DNA of 53,487 bases. Source: Firmicutes bacterium UBA4996 (GTDB lineage: Bacteria; Bacillota; Limnochordia; Darwinibacteriales; Darwinibacteriaceae). This document shows, piece after piece, positions 16,862-24,727 of the stretch. The translations under genes were made by a program, and so were the position numbers. The stretch spans positions 1 through 53,487 of the forward strand of contig DGYW01000046.1 of the NCBI GenBank assembly GCA_002396805.1, given 5' to 3'. Position 1 is the first letter of the stretch. The number at the start of each line of letters is the position of its first letter. Below the pieces are notes generated by a model that saw only the letters and a list, made by a program, of their open reading frames with translations, was not told where the DNA came from and ran no database searches.

Positions 16862-16890
16862 TTGCCTTTAGTTAGGCCCGGATCCATAAT
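16862..16890 (+). promoter_or_regulatory. Candidate promoter of the LysM gene
   Basis: TTGCCT (16862-16867), 17-base spacer, CATAAT (16885-16890), just upstream of the ribosome binding site of the LysM gene. Moderate match. Confidence 0.45.
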
Positions 16891-16908
16891 GGGGCTGGAG
16901 GTGAAAGT

Positions 16909-17442
16909 ATGAAAAGAGTAATCGTTGCTGTTCTGTGTGTCGTATTGCTCGGCACCGGCCTTGTAGTAGCCGCCCAACCGCCCCAAGAATACACTATTGT
17001 AGCTGGGGATACCTTACGGAAAGTCGCTGCTCATTATGGCACTACTGTTCTTGAACTCTTGGATCTTAATCCAGGGATCACCCCTGATAATCTCCAAATT
17101 GGGCAGAAGATCGCGCTACCGCTCCAACCTTTATGGAGTTATCACGTGGTGCAAGCAGGTGATAGTGTTAAGTTGTTAGCAGAAATGTACAAAGTCCCAC
17201 TACAAGCTCTCCGCGAAGCCAATGAACTCAAGAAAGACCAGCTTACAGTCGGCGAGATGATTCGTATTCCCATGCATCTTTACCTAGGTGAGGCACAACC
17301 CGTAACTCACCGCGTAGAGATCGGCGAAACCCTGTATGAAATCGCCCAAGCTTATAAGGTCACTCTGACTCAATTAGCTCAGTGGAACAATTTGCAGGAT
17401 CTAAACAGCATTATGGCAGGACAAACACTCATTGTAGGGTAA
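16909..17442 (+). CDS. Secreted protein with three LysM domains
   Basis: 177 residues, ATG with GGAGGTG upstream. Signal peptide KRVIVAVLCVVLLGTGLVVAA, then three LysM domains filling the rest: EYTIVAGDTLRKVAAHYGTT...LQIGQKIALP (about 27-72), YHVVQAGDSVKLLAEMYKVP...LTVGEMIRIP (about 77-121) and THRVEIGETLYEIAQAYKVT...IMAGQTLIVG (about 131-177). There is no catalytic domain. LysM domains bind the N-acetylglucosamine backbone of peptidoglycan, so this is likely a cell-wall binding protein. A hairpin follows at 17449-17470. Confidence 0.92.
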   Translation: MKRVIVAVLCVVLLGTGLVVAAQPPQEYTIVAGDTLRKVAAHYGTTVLELLDLNPGITPDNLQIGQKIALPLQPLWSYHVVQAGDSVKLLAEMYKVPLQALREANELKKDQLTVGEMIRIPMHLYLGEAQPVTHRVEIGETLYEIAQAYKVTLTQLAQWNNLQDLNSIMAGQTLIVG

Positions 17443-17448
17443 GTTAAG

Positions 17449-17470
17449 GAAAGGGGAGTTCCCCTTTTCT
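17449..17470 (+). terminator. Terminator after the LysM gene
   Basis: AAAGGGG, 4-nt loop, CCCCTTT (17450-17467) followed by a short T/C tract. Symmetrical A/T flanks, so probably a moderate terminator. Confidence 0.6.
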
Positions 17471-17536
17471 ACATATAAGGTCACATCCAGAACAAGGACT
17501 GCGAAAGGTTTAAGGAATTGACGGGAGGTCGATAAA

Positions 17537-18307
17537 ATGAGAATTCCACGGCAAACGCTCTGTGGTTTACTACTTGTAATTATTATGGTAATTAGTGCGA
17601 CTACAACGCATGCCAAACCAGCGGAGTTTCGGCGAACGTTCTTGCTAGAAGCTGGTGCCCGTTATGAAGTTAGTGTACGTATTAAAACGGATTTGCAGGA
17701 GGCACCAACATTAGCATCAGTCTACATTCATAACGAACATGGTGAATACTTACGTTCCACTCAGTTGAGTAGGAGTTTAGCAGGACCTCAACAATGGCAA
17801 CAGATCTCTACCATCGTTACTGCCCCTCCAGGAGCACAGCGAGCTACCGTTGTTTTTACTGCTGCTGAAGGCGTAGAAATGGAATGGGATGAATTTAATA
17901 TCCGGCGCGTCGAACTTGATCTGGACAATGAAGAGCTGATTCGCCAAGGACTAGTGTATACGGGATTAATCGTAGACGCTCGCGGCTTGGAACTAAAACG
18001 AGGAATGAGCCCGCGCATCTATTCTCAGTCTGGCCAGTTGATCTATGCAGGGGTGACCGTGGCTTACGACTTTCTTCAAACGGCTGGTATTGCCTCATAC
18101 GGCCGTGAGCTTAGCCCAGAACTACTCCGCCGTATTCAACCTAATGGCACCGTAAAAGTATCACCACTAATAGTGAAAGGGTTGGAGATTACAGGTACAA
18201 CCGAGACCAGTGTGATAATAAGTGATGTTGATGCCCAAGCCATTCTCCAAGCCTTAGATGTGTATGATTTTCTCGCCCAATATTCTGTAGTGTTTTTGAT
18301 TGACTAA
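17537..18307 (+). CDS. Secreted protein: CBM-like N-domain plus LPP20/FlgT-like C-domain
   Basis: 256 residues, ATG with GGGAGG 8 bases upstream. Signal peptide with likely cleavage after THA. Residues ~30-130 look like a jelly-roll carbohydrate-binding domain: GARYEVSVRIKTD, then WQQISTIVTAPPGAQRATVVFTAAEGVEMEWDEFNIRRVE, the usual sequence path of CBM4/9-type domains. Residues ~140-256 contain GLVYTGLIVDARGLELKRGMSPRIYSQSGQLIYAG and TSVIISDVDAQAIL, the pattern I recall from LPP20/FlgT-type envelope proteins. Function unknown; a cell-envelope role next to a LysM protein is plausible. Followed by a good terminator. Confidence 0.72.
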   Translation: MRIPRQTLCGLLLVIIMVISATTTHAKPAEFRRTFLLEAGARYEVSVRIKTDLQEAPTLASVYIHNEHGEYLRSTQLSRSLAGPQQWQQISTIVTAPPGAQRATVVFTAAEGVEMEWDEFNIRRVELDLDNEELIRQGLVYTGLIVDARGLELKRGMSPRIYSQSGQLIYAGVTVAYDFLQTAGIASYGRELSPELLRRIQPNGTVKVSPLIVKGLEITGTTETSVIISDVDAQAILQALDVYDFLAQYSVVFLID

Positions 18308-18321
18308 AGAACCAAGTCTAA

Positions 18322-18350
18322 ACCCTATTCCCAACGGAATGGGGTTTTTT
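18322..18350 (+). terminator. Rho-independent terminator
   Basis: A 9-10 bp stem with one G-U pair (18322-18331 against 18336-18345), 4-nt loop, then TTTTTT. Ends the transcript of the preceding secreted protein. Confidence 0.9.
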
Positions 18351-18360
18351 AATACTAGTC

Positions 18361-18389
18361 TTGACTCTTCAGTTAGTGGGGCTTATACT
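18361..18389 (+). promoter_or_regulatory. Promoter of the metal-resistance operon
   Basis: TTGACT (18361-18366), 17-base spacer, TATACT (18384-18389). Start of transcription is predicted near 18396, immediately before the inverted repeat at 18404-18419. Confidence 0.75.
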
Positions 18390-18403
18390 CTATATATGAA
18401 CAT

Positions 18404-18419
18404 ATGAACACATATTCAT
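18404..18419. promoter_or_regulatory. Probable operator of the CadC/ArsR-type repressor
   Basis: ATGAA (18404-18408), 6 bases, TTCAT (18415-18419): an inverted repeat of the TGAA-N6-TTCA type bound by ArsR/SmtB-family dimers. A second copy of ATATGAAC lies just upstream (about 18394-18401). It sits at the transcription start, a position suited to repression by the first gene of the operon. Confidence 0.65.
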
Positions 18420-18445
18420 GTATAATGAAAAAAGGAGGTGGAGAA

Positions 18446-18814
18446 ATGAGCACAAAACATGGTCCCTGTTGTGATATTACAGTTATTCACGAGGACGTTG
18501 TGGAAAGGGTGCGACGGAGTATGCCCATTGAAGAAGATCTTTTCACCTTAGCGGAGTTCTTCAAGGTCTTTGGAGATACAACGAGGATTAGAATTCTCTA
18601 TGCCCTCTTTCAAACTGAGATGTGCGTCTGTGACATTGCCCATCTACTGAACATGAGCCAGTCGGCCATTTCCCATCAATTGCGAGTCCTGAAACAGGCC
18701 AAATTGGTAAAATTCCGTAAAGAAGGCCGGGTCGTTTATTATTCTTTAGATGACGACCACATCAAAGCTATTTTCGATCAGGGTTATCAACACATCCAAG
18801 AACGGGATAATTGA
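18446..18814 (+). CDS. cadC: CadC-like ArsR-family metal-sensing repressor
   Basis: About 122 residues from ATG 18446, chosen for AAAGGAGGTGG directly upstream. A winged helix-turn-helix: LAEFFKVFGDTTRIRILYALFQ, then the metal-binding helix with MCVCDIAHLLNM, the ELCVCD-type motif that binds Cd2+/Pb2+/Zn2+ in CadC, then recognition helix MSQSAISHQLRVLKQAKLVKFRKEGRVVYYSL. The N-terminal arm has HGPCCD, supplying the extra cysteines CadC uses at its alpha-3N site. Without metal it should bind the operator and repress itself and the ATPase gene, which starts 11 bases downstream. Confidence 0.9.
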   Translation: MSTKHGPCCDITVIHEDVVERVRRSMPIEEDLFTLAEFFKVFGDTTRIRILYALFQTEMCVCDIAHLLNMSQSAISHQLRVLKQAKLVKFRKEGRVVYYSLDDDHIKAIFDQGYQHIQERDN

Positions 18815-18825
18815 GGTGATATAAA

Positions 18826-20919
18826 ATGCGTGTAATCTACCATTTAGCTGGATTGGATTGCGCCAATTGTGCAGCTAAAATAGAAACAGCCGCCAATCAA
18901 CTAAAAGACGTGGAAAATGCCAGGGTAGACTTTTCTTCCAGCCGCATTTTTCTAGAGATCAATGGGGCTGATCAGAGGCTTGTGAAAGCCGCGCTCCAAG
19001 AAGTTGTGACAAGCTTAGAACCAGGAGTCGTGGTCTCCGACCACAAGCCCACGAAAGAAAAACCCGTTCTGCTCACCATGAGAAACCTAGCCTTTGCCGG
19101 GGGAATCCTCAGCTTTATCATCGCGCTCTTTGTACCCCAAGGCCTAGGCCGTAATGGACTTTTCATCCTCGCTTATTTCTTGGCCGGTTATGAAGTGATT
19201 GGGCAAGCGTTTCGTAATATTAAACAGGGCCAGGTTTTTGACGAAAACTTCTTGATGACCATAGCCACTCTGGGAGCGTTAATCATCAGAGAGTTCCCTG
19301 AGGCAGCCTCAGTAATGATTTTTTATCGTACTGGTGAATTCCTCCAAGGACTGGCTGTTGACCATTCCCGCCGCTCCATTTCTGCCCTCATTGCCATTAG
19401 ACCAGAAATAGCCCACCTTAAACAAGGTGAAAAAATAGTTGACGTTACTGTAGAAAACGTAAACATCGGCGATGTGCTAGTAGTACATCCCGGCGAGCGC
19501 ATCCCAGTGGACGGAACCATTCTGGAGGGTTTCTCGTCCTTAGATACTTCGGCCCTCACTGGAGAGAGTATTCCCCAAACAGTGCAAGCAGGGCAAGAAG
19601 TCTTAGCAGGGTGTATTAATCTCAATGGTTTATTAACTATCCAGGCCCAGAAGCTAGCCGCGGACTCGGCAGTTTCACGCATCTTAGATTTGGTAGAAAA
19701 CGCCACCGCGCATAAGGCACCAACTGAGGACTTCATTACATCCTTTGCCCAATATTATACTCCAGCTGTGGTGGGTATTGCTCTCTTGATTGCCGTCATT
19801 CCTCCCCTCTTTTTTGGCGGAGTATTTAACGACTGGTTTTACCGAGCTCTAGTCTTCTTAGTGATTTCTTGTCCCTGTGCCTTAGTAGTTTCCATTCCTT
19901 TAGGTTTTTTTGGTGGCATTGGAAGCGCCTCTCGGCATGGTGTGTTGGTGAAAGGTAGCAACTATCTGCAAGCTCTTCACGAAGCGGATACCGTAATTTT
20001 TGACAAAACGGGCACACTAACATCAGGTCGGTTTACAGTGCAAAAAGTGGAAGCAGTGGCGCCTTATTTACCAGATGCGGTGTTGCGAGCTGCTGCTTAT
20101 GCCGAGAGCTTTTCGTCCCATCCCATTGCGCGCTCTATTGTGCAAGCCTATGGCCATACCGTTGAACAAACGGAAGTTCAGGAAGTTGAAGAATTGGCCG
20201 GTTTTGGGGTCAAGGTCAGCTGGCAAAACCAGACAATACTAGTCGGCAGTAAACTGTTGTTAGAACGGAATGGCATTAAGGTGGAGCATGCTGTTCAGGC
20301 AGGTGTCTATGTAGCTATTGATGGTGTTTATGCAGGTGCGATCGTCTTAAGTGATCGCCCCAAGAAGGGAGCAGCCAAGGCAGTCAAGGCTCTGCAAGAA
20401 ATGGGTAAGGAAGTAATTATGCTCACTGGCGATAACGCAGCGGTGGCCGAGCAAGTGGGTCAAGAGCTAGGAATTACTCAAATCCGTTCTGAACTCTTGC
20501 CTCACCAGAAAGTTGATGAGCTACAAAAGGTCATTGAAGCACTCGATGCTAAGGGAAAAGTGGTCTTTGTAGGCGATGGAATCAATGATGCGCCAGCTCT
20601 AGCCCGGGCCCATGTGGGTGTAGCTATGGGTGCCTTAGGTTCCGAAGCTGCCATCGAAACGGCCGATGTGGTGTTAATGACGGATGATCCCCACGGGGTA
20701 GTCGAGGCCATGTCTATTGCCCGCCGAACAAACCGAATTGTTTGGCAAAACATTGCCCTCGCCTTCGGAGTCAAGCTCATAGTTCTTGCCTTAGGTGCCT
20801 TAGGGCTAGCAACATTATGGGAAGCAGTCTTCGCCGATGTGGGTGTTACCATCTTAGCAGTCCTAAATTCACTAAGAATCATTACCCCACAAAGAACAGC
20901 ATCTAAACGAATTCTATAA
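18826..20919 (+). CDS. cadA: P1B-type Zn2+/Cd2+/Pb2+ exporting ATPase
   Basis: 697 residues, ATG with GAGGTGAT upstream. Order: one heavy-metal-associated domain with GLDCANC at residues 9-15; membrane segments; actuator domain with TGES near 245; CPC metal site SCPCALV near 347; phosphorylation site DKTGTLT near 391; the P1B SHP motif (FSSHPIARS) near 430; GDGINDAPALARAHVGVAMG near 582; two final membrane helices. The CPC motif with the CadC partner places it in the Zn/Cd/Pb group (CadA/ZntA), not a copper pump. It expels toxic divalent metals using ATP. Confidence 0.95.
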   Translation: MRVIYHLAGLDCANCAAKIETAANQLKDVENARVDFSSSRIFLEINGADQRLVKAALQEVVTSLEPGVVVSDHKPTKEKPVLLTMRNLAFAGGILSFIIALFVPQGLGRNGLFILAYFLAGYEVIGQAFRNIKQGQVFDENFLMTIATLGALIIREFPEAASVMIFYRTGEFLQGLAVDHSRRSISALIAIRPEIAHLKQGEKIVDVTVENVNIGDVLVVHPGERIPVDGTILEGFSSLDTSALTGESIPQTVQAGQEVLAGCINLNGLLTIQAQKLAADSAVSRILDLVENATAHKAPTEDFITSFAQYYTPAVVGIALLIAVIPPLFFGGVFNDWFYRALVFLVISCPCALVVSIPLGFFGGIGSASRHGVLVKGSNYLQALHEADTVIFDKTGTLTSGRFTVQKVEAVAPYLPDAVLRAAAYAESFSSHPIARSIVQAYGHTVEQTEVQEVEELAGFGVKVSWQNQTILVGSKLLLERNGIKVEHAVQAGVYVAIDGVYAGAIVLSDRPKKGAAKAVKALQEMGKEVIMLTGDNAAVAEQVGQELGITQIRSELLPHQKVDELQKVIEALDAKGKVVFVGDGINDAPALARAHVGVAMGALGSEAAIETADVVLMTDDPHGVVEAMSIARRTNRIVWQNIALAFGVKLIVLALGALGLATLWEAVFADVGVTILAVLNSLRIITPQRTASKRIL

Positions 20920-20944
20920 CATTACCCGAAAAGGAAGTGGTGAG

Positions 20945-21655
20945 ATGCGCAGAAGTTTGTTAGTGTCCCTGTTAGCCTTGGTTTTACTGATCAGTTTTAT
21001 GGGCGTTGCCAGTGCTTCTACTGAAAGCTTCAACATTAAGGTGCAAGGTACTGGTGATGTACGAGTCTCGCCCACTAAGGTGCAAATGTGGATTGGTGCC
21101 CAAACCGATGGCAACACAGCGGAACGAGCCCTTGCCCAAAGCAATGAAATCACCCAAGGGCTGATCAGGGTTTTTTCCCAATTTGCCCCACCTGAAGTAA
21201 TCAAGACCTCGGAGTTCAACATGTACCAAAAGGAACGATGGGATGATGTGGAGCGTAAGTCAGTGCCCGATGGCTTTACTGTACGCCAGGTCTTCGAAGT
21301 ACAGATCGCAGACCTCACCAAGGTTGCCACGTTTTTGGATCAAGCCACAGCCGCAGGTGCCAACATTATTTACGGATTACAGTATGGCGTACAGGATTAT
21401 CGCACACCCAAAGAAGAAGCCTTTAAACGGGCCATGGAAGATGCTTGGTGGAAGGCAGGCCTTCTTGCCACAGCTAACGGTTCTAGCGATTTGGTCCTAG
21501 AAAGTGTAGAAGAAACCTATTTTTATGGTCCAGAATACGCTTCGGAAGGAATTAGTTTGGTCACAGAAAAGGCCGATGTCTTCATGCCTGGTCAACTCAA
21601 GGTCTCGGTGAGCGTCAACGCCACCTTTCGGGCGGATTTGACAAAGCCAGAATAG
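20945..21655 (+). CDS. Secreted SIMPL (DUF541) domain protein
   Basis: 236 residues, ATG after GGAAGTGGTGAG. Signal peptide RRSLLVSLLALVLLISFMGVASA. The rest is a SIMPL domain: FNIKVQGTGDVRVSPTKVQMWIGAQTDG (the GxGxVxVxPD-type opening), VFEVQIADLTKVATFLDQATAAGANII, EEAFKRAMEDAWWKAGLLA and a final SVSVNATF strand. SIMPL proteins are periplasmic or cell-surface oligomers of ill-defined role, often oxidative or envelope stress. The 3' end of this gene contains the -35 box of the next transcription unit. Confidence 0.9.
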   Translation: MRRSLLVSLLALVLLISFMGVASASTESFNIKVQGTGDVRVSPTKVQMWIGAQTDGNTAERALAQSNEITQGLIRVFSQFAPPEVIKTSEFNMYQKERWDDVERKSVPDGFTVRQVFEVQIADLTKVATFLDQATAAGANIIYGLQYGVQDYRTPKEEAFKRAMEDAWWKAGLLATANGSSDLVLESVEETYFYGPEYASEGISLVTEKADVFMPGQLKVSVSVNATFRADLTKPE

Positions 21656-21666
21656 TCTTGTATAAT
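21638..21666 (+). promoter_or_regulatory. Consensus promoter of the lysine riboswitch unit
   Basis: A perfect TTGACA (21638-21643), 17-base spacer and TATAAT (21661-21666). The -35 lies within the SIMPL coding sequence. Strong constitutive promoter, with control left to the riboswitch. Confidence 0.93.
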
Positions 21667-21688
21667 CAGCTCATCAACTGAATAGAAT

Positions 21689-21906
21689 GCCTCATCGACA
21701 TAGGTGAGGTAGAGGCGCAGTAATTATTAGTACTCTAGAAGAAGCTGGGGAAGCTGATGAACTACGAGGAAAGGAATTACTGCCGAAGTCTAACTAATCC
21801 CCATTAATTAGGCTGGGTGTGCATTGAATAGGTGCACAACTGTCACTGTAGCAATCCCGAACTACAGTGGAGGACTATCACACCGAAGGGAGTGAATTGA
21901 TGAGGC
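21689..21906 (+). promoter_or_regulatory. Lysine riboswitch (L-box)
   Basis: The conserved lysine aptamer core is present in order: GAGGTAGAGGCGC (about 21705-21718), AGTACT, GAAAGGAATTACTGCCGAAG (about 21769-21788), TTAGGCTGGG (about 21807), AACTGTCACTGTAGC and a GGAGGACTATCA end (about 21869-21880). P1 is formed by GCCTCATC (21689-21696) with GATGAGGC (21899-21906). AGGCTGTT (21903-21910) can alternatively pair with AACAGCCT (21929-21936) as antiterminator. Lysine binding would lock P1, free the terminator arm and switch the gene off. Confidence 0.95.
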
Positions 21907-21928
21907 TGTTGTCAGATTTGACCTTACA

Positions 21929-21959
21929 AACAGCCTAGAAATTAGGCTGTTTTTGTTTT
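21929..21959 (+). terminator. Terminator of the lysine riboswitch
   Basis: AACAGCCTA (21929-21937), 5-nt loop, TAGGCTGTT (21943-21951), then TTTTTGTTTT. Its 5' arm also pairs with the antiterminator copy of AGGCTGTT at 21903-21910, so the two hairpins are mutually exclusive. Confidence 0.93.
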
Positions 21960-21988
21960 GCGAAAATAAAAAGGGAGCTGATTACCCC

Positions 21989-23554
21989 ATGGATTATCAA
22001 TTTCTGAGCTTACTTCCCCCTCTACTATCCATCACTTTAGCCCTAGTTACAAAAAAGGTTATCCCCTCCTTAGTGGCAGGGGCATTGTCTGGAGCATTAA
22101 TCTTGATGGGCGGTAATCCCATTACTGCTGTTGGCCACACCCTTTCAACCATCTGGTCTAGTGTCTCCGATAGTTGGAACCTCTCGATTTTAATTTTCTT
22201 GGTATTCTTAGGCATCTTGGTCCACCTAGTTACCATGGCCGGTGGTTCCGCCGAATACGGTGCCTGGGCCGAAAAAAGGATCAAATCACGTCAAGGTGCT
22301 CAATTTGCTACCTTAATTCTGGGCGTCCTAATCTTCATCGATGACTATTTTAATGCCCTTACGGTGGGTACTGTCATGCGCCCAGTGACGGATAAGTTTA
22401 AAGTCTCTCGGGCCAAACTAGCCTACATCATTGACTCCACAGCTGCCCCAGTTTGCATTATCGCCCCTATCTCTAGCTGGGTAGTGACGGTAATGTCTAC
22501 CATGGGTGATAAATTCAGGGCAGAAGGAATTGGTCTAGATCCCTTCATGTCCTTCTTGAAGCTAATTCCCATGAATTTGTATGCGCTCCTCACCTTGGCT
22601 ATGGTGGCTGTGCTTTGCTTCATTGACTTAGAGTTCGGTCCCATGGCTGAGCACGAAGAGCTAGCCATTACCGCTGGTAACGTCCACGGGCCGAAAGGCG
22701 AAAGTGCGGTTCAAGTAGAAGAAAACATTACTAACCCTAAAGGAACCATCTGGGATTTAGTTGTTCCCATTGGTGGACTAGTGATCTTTACTGTAATTGC
22801 CATGGCCTACACGGGCGGATATTTTGGCGGAAACATCTCTTTCCTCGGCGCCATCCAAGAGACAGATGCGGCCACTGCTTTGAAAATTGGAGGCTTCTGG
22901 GCCATCATCTTAAGCCTTGTGCTCTTTTTGCCTAGACAAGTATTAAGCCTTAAGCAATTACCAGAAGCGGCTATAAAGGGTGCCAAGAGCATGTTACCGG
23001 CCATTACCATTCTAATCTTCGCGTGGACCATCGGTTCTATCATTGGTGAACTAAACACCGGTGTCTATTTAGCCAATAGCTTAGGCAAGACTTTGCCACC
23101 CTTTTTGTATCCGGCTCTTGTCTTTGCTCTCGCTGGTGTAATTGCCTTTGCCACAGGTACCTCTTGGGGAACTTTTGCCATTATGGTTCCGATCGCGATT
23201 GATTTCGCCTTGATTTTCGACCCAGAAATCACCTTGATCATGATCGCGGCAGTCCTGGCAGGAGCAGTATTCGGCGACCACTGTTCGCCTATATCCGACA
23301 CTACCATTCTCTCTTCTACTGGCGCCCAGTGTGACCACATCGAACACGTAAGTACCCAGCTACCATACGCTGTCTTTACAGCAGCTATTAGCTTCATTGG
23401 TTATATTGTGGCCGGTATCCTAATTACTTCTGTCGGATTAAGTAGCGCCGTAAGCGCAATAATTTCCTTAGGGGTCTCTGCCCTCTTGATGATCATCGGG
23501 CTCAGAATTGCCCATATTCTCACTCTACGGGCTAAAAGCACAGTTGTAGCTTAA
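21989..23554 (+). CDS. NhaC-superfamily transporter, probable lysine permease (LysW-type)
   Basis: About 521 residues from ATG 21989 (AAGGGAG upstream); the TTG at 21953 lies inside the terminator T-tract. An integral membrane protein of about 11-12 segments with NhaC-family features: FIDDYFNALTVGTVMRPVTDKFKVSRAKLAYIIDSTAAPVCIIAPISSW near residues 115-165, and FATGTSWGTFAIMVPIA and GAVFGDHCSPISDTTILSS in the C-terminal half. By sequence family it is an Na+/H+ antiporter homologue. NhaC-type genes under lysine riboswitches have been proposed to be lysine importers (LysW), and this one has exactly that control. Confidence 0.9.
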   Translation: MDYQFLSLLPPLLSITLALVTKKVIPSLVAGALSGALILMGGNPITAVGHTLSTIWSSVSDSWNLSILIFLVFLGILVHLVTMAGGSAEYGAWAEKRIKSRQGAQFATLILGVLIFIDDYFNALTVGTVMRPVTDKFKVSRAKLAYIIDSTAAPVCIIAPISSWVVTVMSTMGDKFRAEGIGLDPFMSFLKLIPMNLYALLTLAMVAVLCFIDLEFGPMAEHEELAITAGNVHGPKGESAVQVEENITNPKGTIWDLVVPIGGLVIFTVIAMAYTGGYFGGNISFLGAIQETDAATALKIGGFWAIILSLVLFLPRQVLSLKQLPEAAIKGAKSMLPAITILIFAWTIGSIIGELNTGVYLANSLGKTLPPFLYPALVFALAGVIAFATGTSWGTFAIMVPIAIDFALIFDPEITLIMIAAVLAGAVFGDHCSPISDTTILSSTGAQCDHIEHVSTQLPYAVFTAAISFIGYIVAGILITSVGLSSAVSAIISLGVSALLMIIGLRIAHILTLRAKSTVVA

Positions 23555-23572
23555 GGAAAGGAAGTATCATCC

Positions 23573-24037
23573 ATGTCAGCTGTTCGCATTGGAGTTATCT
23601 CCGATACCCACGGCTTACTTCGTACTGAAGCCACAGCAATCTTACGGAACTGTCAGACTATTATCCACGCTGGAGACATTGATCAGCCTCAAGTATTGCA
23701 AGCATTAGAGCAAATTGCCCCTACTACAGCAGTAAGAGGTAATATGGATGTGGGTAGCTGGGCAAATAAGCTAAAAATCACGGAACGTCTCCAAATTGGG
23801 AACTGGTCACTTGTGGTGGTACACAACATCAATGACTTCAACCCAACAAAAGACCGAGCGGATGTTGTTATCTTTGGGCACTCCCATCGTTTCTTAAATG
23901 AAGAAAGAAATGGAGTTTTGTTCCTCAATCCGGGAAGTGCTGGACCGCGTCGCTTTAGCCTCCCCATTACCATGGCGGTTTTGACCCTCGGTGAACAAGT
24001 GACGGTGGAAAAAGTAACTCTAAAAAGTAAAGCCTGA
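23573..24037 (+). CDS. YfcE/MJ0936-family metallophosphoesterase
   Basis: 154 residues, ATG after GGAAAGGAAG. Two-metal phosphoesterase motifs in order: VISDTHG (residues 8-14), HAGDID (about 32-37), RGNMD (about 55-59, the GNxD motif), VVVHN (about 82-86), FGHSHR (about 104-109), ending with LNPGSAGPRR. The family hydrolyses phosphodiesters with Mn2+ or other divalent metals; the natural substrate is usually unknown. It follows the permease by 18 bases and is probably co-transcribed with it from the lysine-controlled promoter. The stop codon lies within the terminator. Confidence 0.92.
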   Translation: MSAVRIGVISDTHGLLRTEATAILRNCQTIIHAGDIDQPQVLQALEQIAPTTAVRGNMDVGSWANKLKITERLQIGNWSLVVVHNINDFNPTKDRADVVIFGHSHRFLNEERNGVLFLNPGSAGPRRFSLPITMAVLTLGEQVTVEKVTLKSKA

Positions 24038-24055
24038 CCTCGAAGGTCAGGCTTT
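24029..24055. terminator. Bidirectional terminator between convergent genes
   Basis: A perfect 12-bp stem (24029-24040 against 24044-24055) with a 3-nt loop, flanked by T-rich sequence on both strands. It contains the stop codons' surroundings of both the phosphoesterase (+) and the RluA-like gene (-). Confidence 0.93.
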
Positions 24056-24727
24056 ATGTTTAAATTCGGTCCATGGTTTTGTGGCAGGAGGTGGTTGAGC
24101 AAACTCCAACTGTTCTTTGGTAGTAGGATGGATAAACCAGATCCGTTCGGCCCAAAGAGCAATTTGTTGTCTTTCATTGCTTCTGAGTCCATAGCGTTGA
24201 TCCCCCACCAAGGGATGACCACTTTCAGCCATTTGAACCCGAATCTGGTGAGAACGTCCCGTGCGTAACTGAATGCGCACTAGACTATGAGTGGAAATCA
24301 TGTCAATCACTTGGTAGTCTAGCACAGCTTCTTGAGCACCAGGCACATTAGGCTTAACCACACTCACCAAATTCGTCTTGCGATCCTTAACTAAGTAGTT
24401 ACGGAGATTGCCCTGCAGGGGTTGGGGGTGCCCAGCCACAACCGCCAGATAACCCCTACCGAAGGTGCCTTTTCTAATCTGCTCTGAGAGGCGTCCCGCG
24501 GCTTTGGAGGTTTTGGCGAAGACCATAACCCCACCTACTGGCCGGTCTAAACGATGAACCAAGCCTAAATAGACATTGCCAGGCTTGTCATAAGTTTCTT
24601 TGATGTACTCCTTCAGTAATGTAAGTAAATCTTCATCCCCCGTCTGATCTCCTTGAGACAATAGATTGGGGGGCTTCACCACCACTAGCAGATGATTGTC
24701 TTCGTATAAAATGGGAATTGAGTTCAT
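24047..24727 (-). CDS. RluA-family pseudouridine synthase
   Basis: 226 residues, ATG overlapping the preceding stop (ATGA). Only the catalytic domain is present, with no S4 RNA-binding domain. ILYEDNHLLVVVKPPNLLSQGD at the start, the catalytic GLVHRLDRPVGGVMVFAKT near residues 55-73 with the active-site Asp in HRLDRP, and the C-terminal RTGRSHQIRVQMAESGHPLVGDQRYG near 158-183. Isomerises uridine to pseudouridine in rRNA or tRNA; the exact site is not predictable. Operon with GNAT, nadE and MATE genes. Confidence 0.93.
   Translation of the reverse strand: MNSIPILYEDNHLLVVVKPPNLLSQGDQTGDEDLLTLLKEYIKETYDKPGNVYLGLVHRLDRPVGGVMVFAKTSKAAGRLSEQIRKGTFGRGYLAVVAGHPQPLQGNLRNYLVKDRKTNLVSVVKPNVPGAQEAVLDYQVIDMISTHSLVRIQLRTGRSHQIRVQMAESGHPLVGDQRYGLRSNERQQIALWAERIWFIHPTTKEQLEFAQPPPATKPWTEFKHKA

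Noticed and set aside
16862..16909. Riboswitch before the LysM gene (ydaO-type leaders often precede LysM cell-wall genes)
   Set aside because: The intergenic space is only about 65 bases, too short for that aptamer, and none of its conserved segments is present.
21953..21988. TTG start of the NhaC-type gene
   Set aside because: It falls in the terminator T-tract; ATG 21989 with AAGGGAG is the sensible start.
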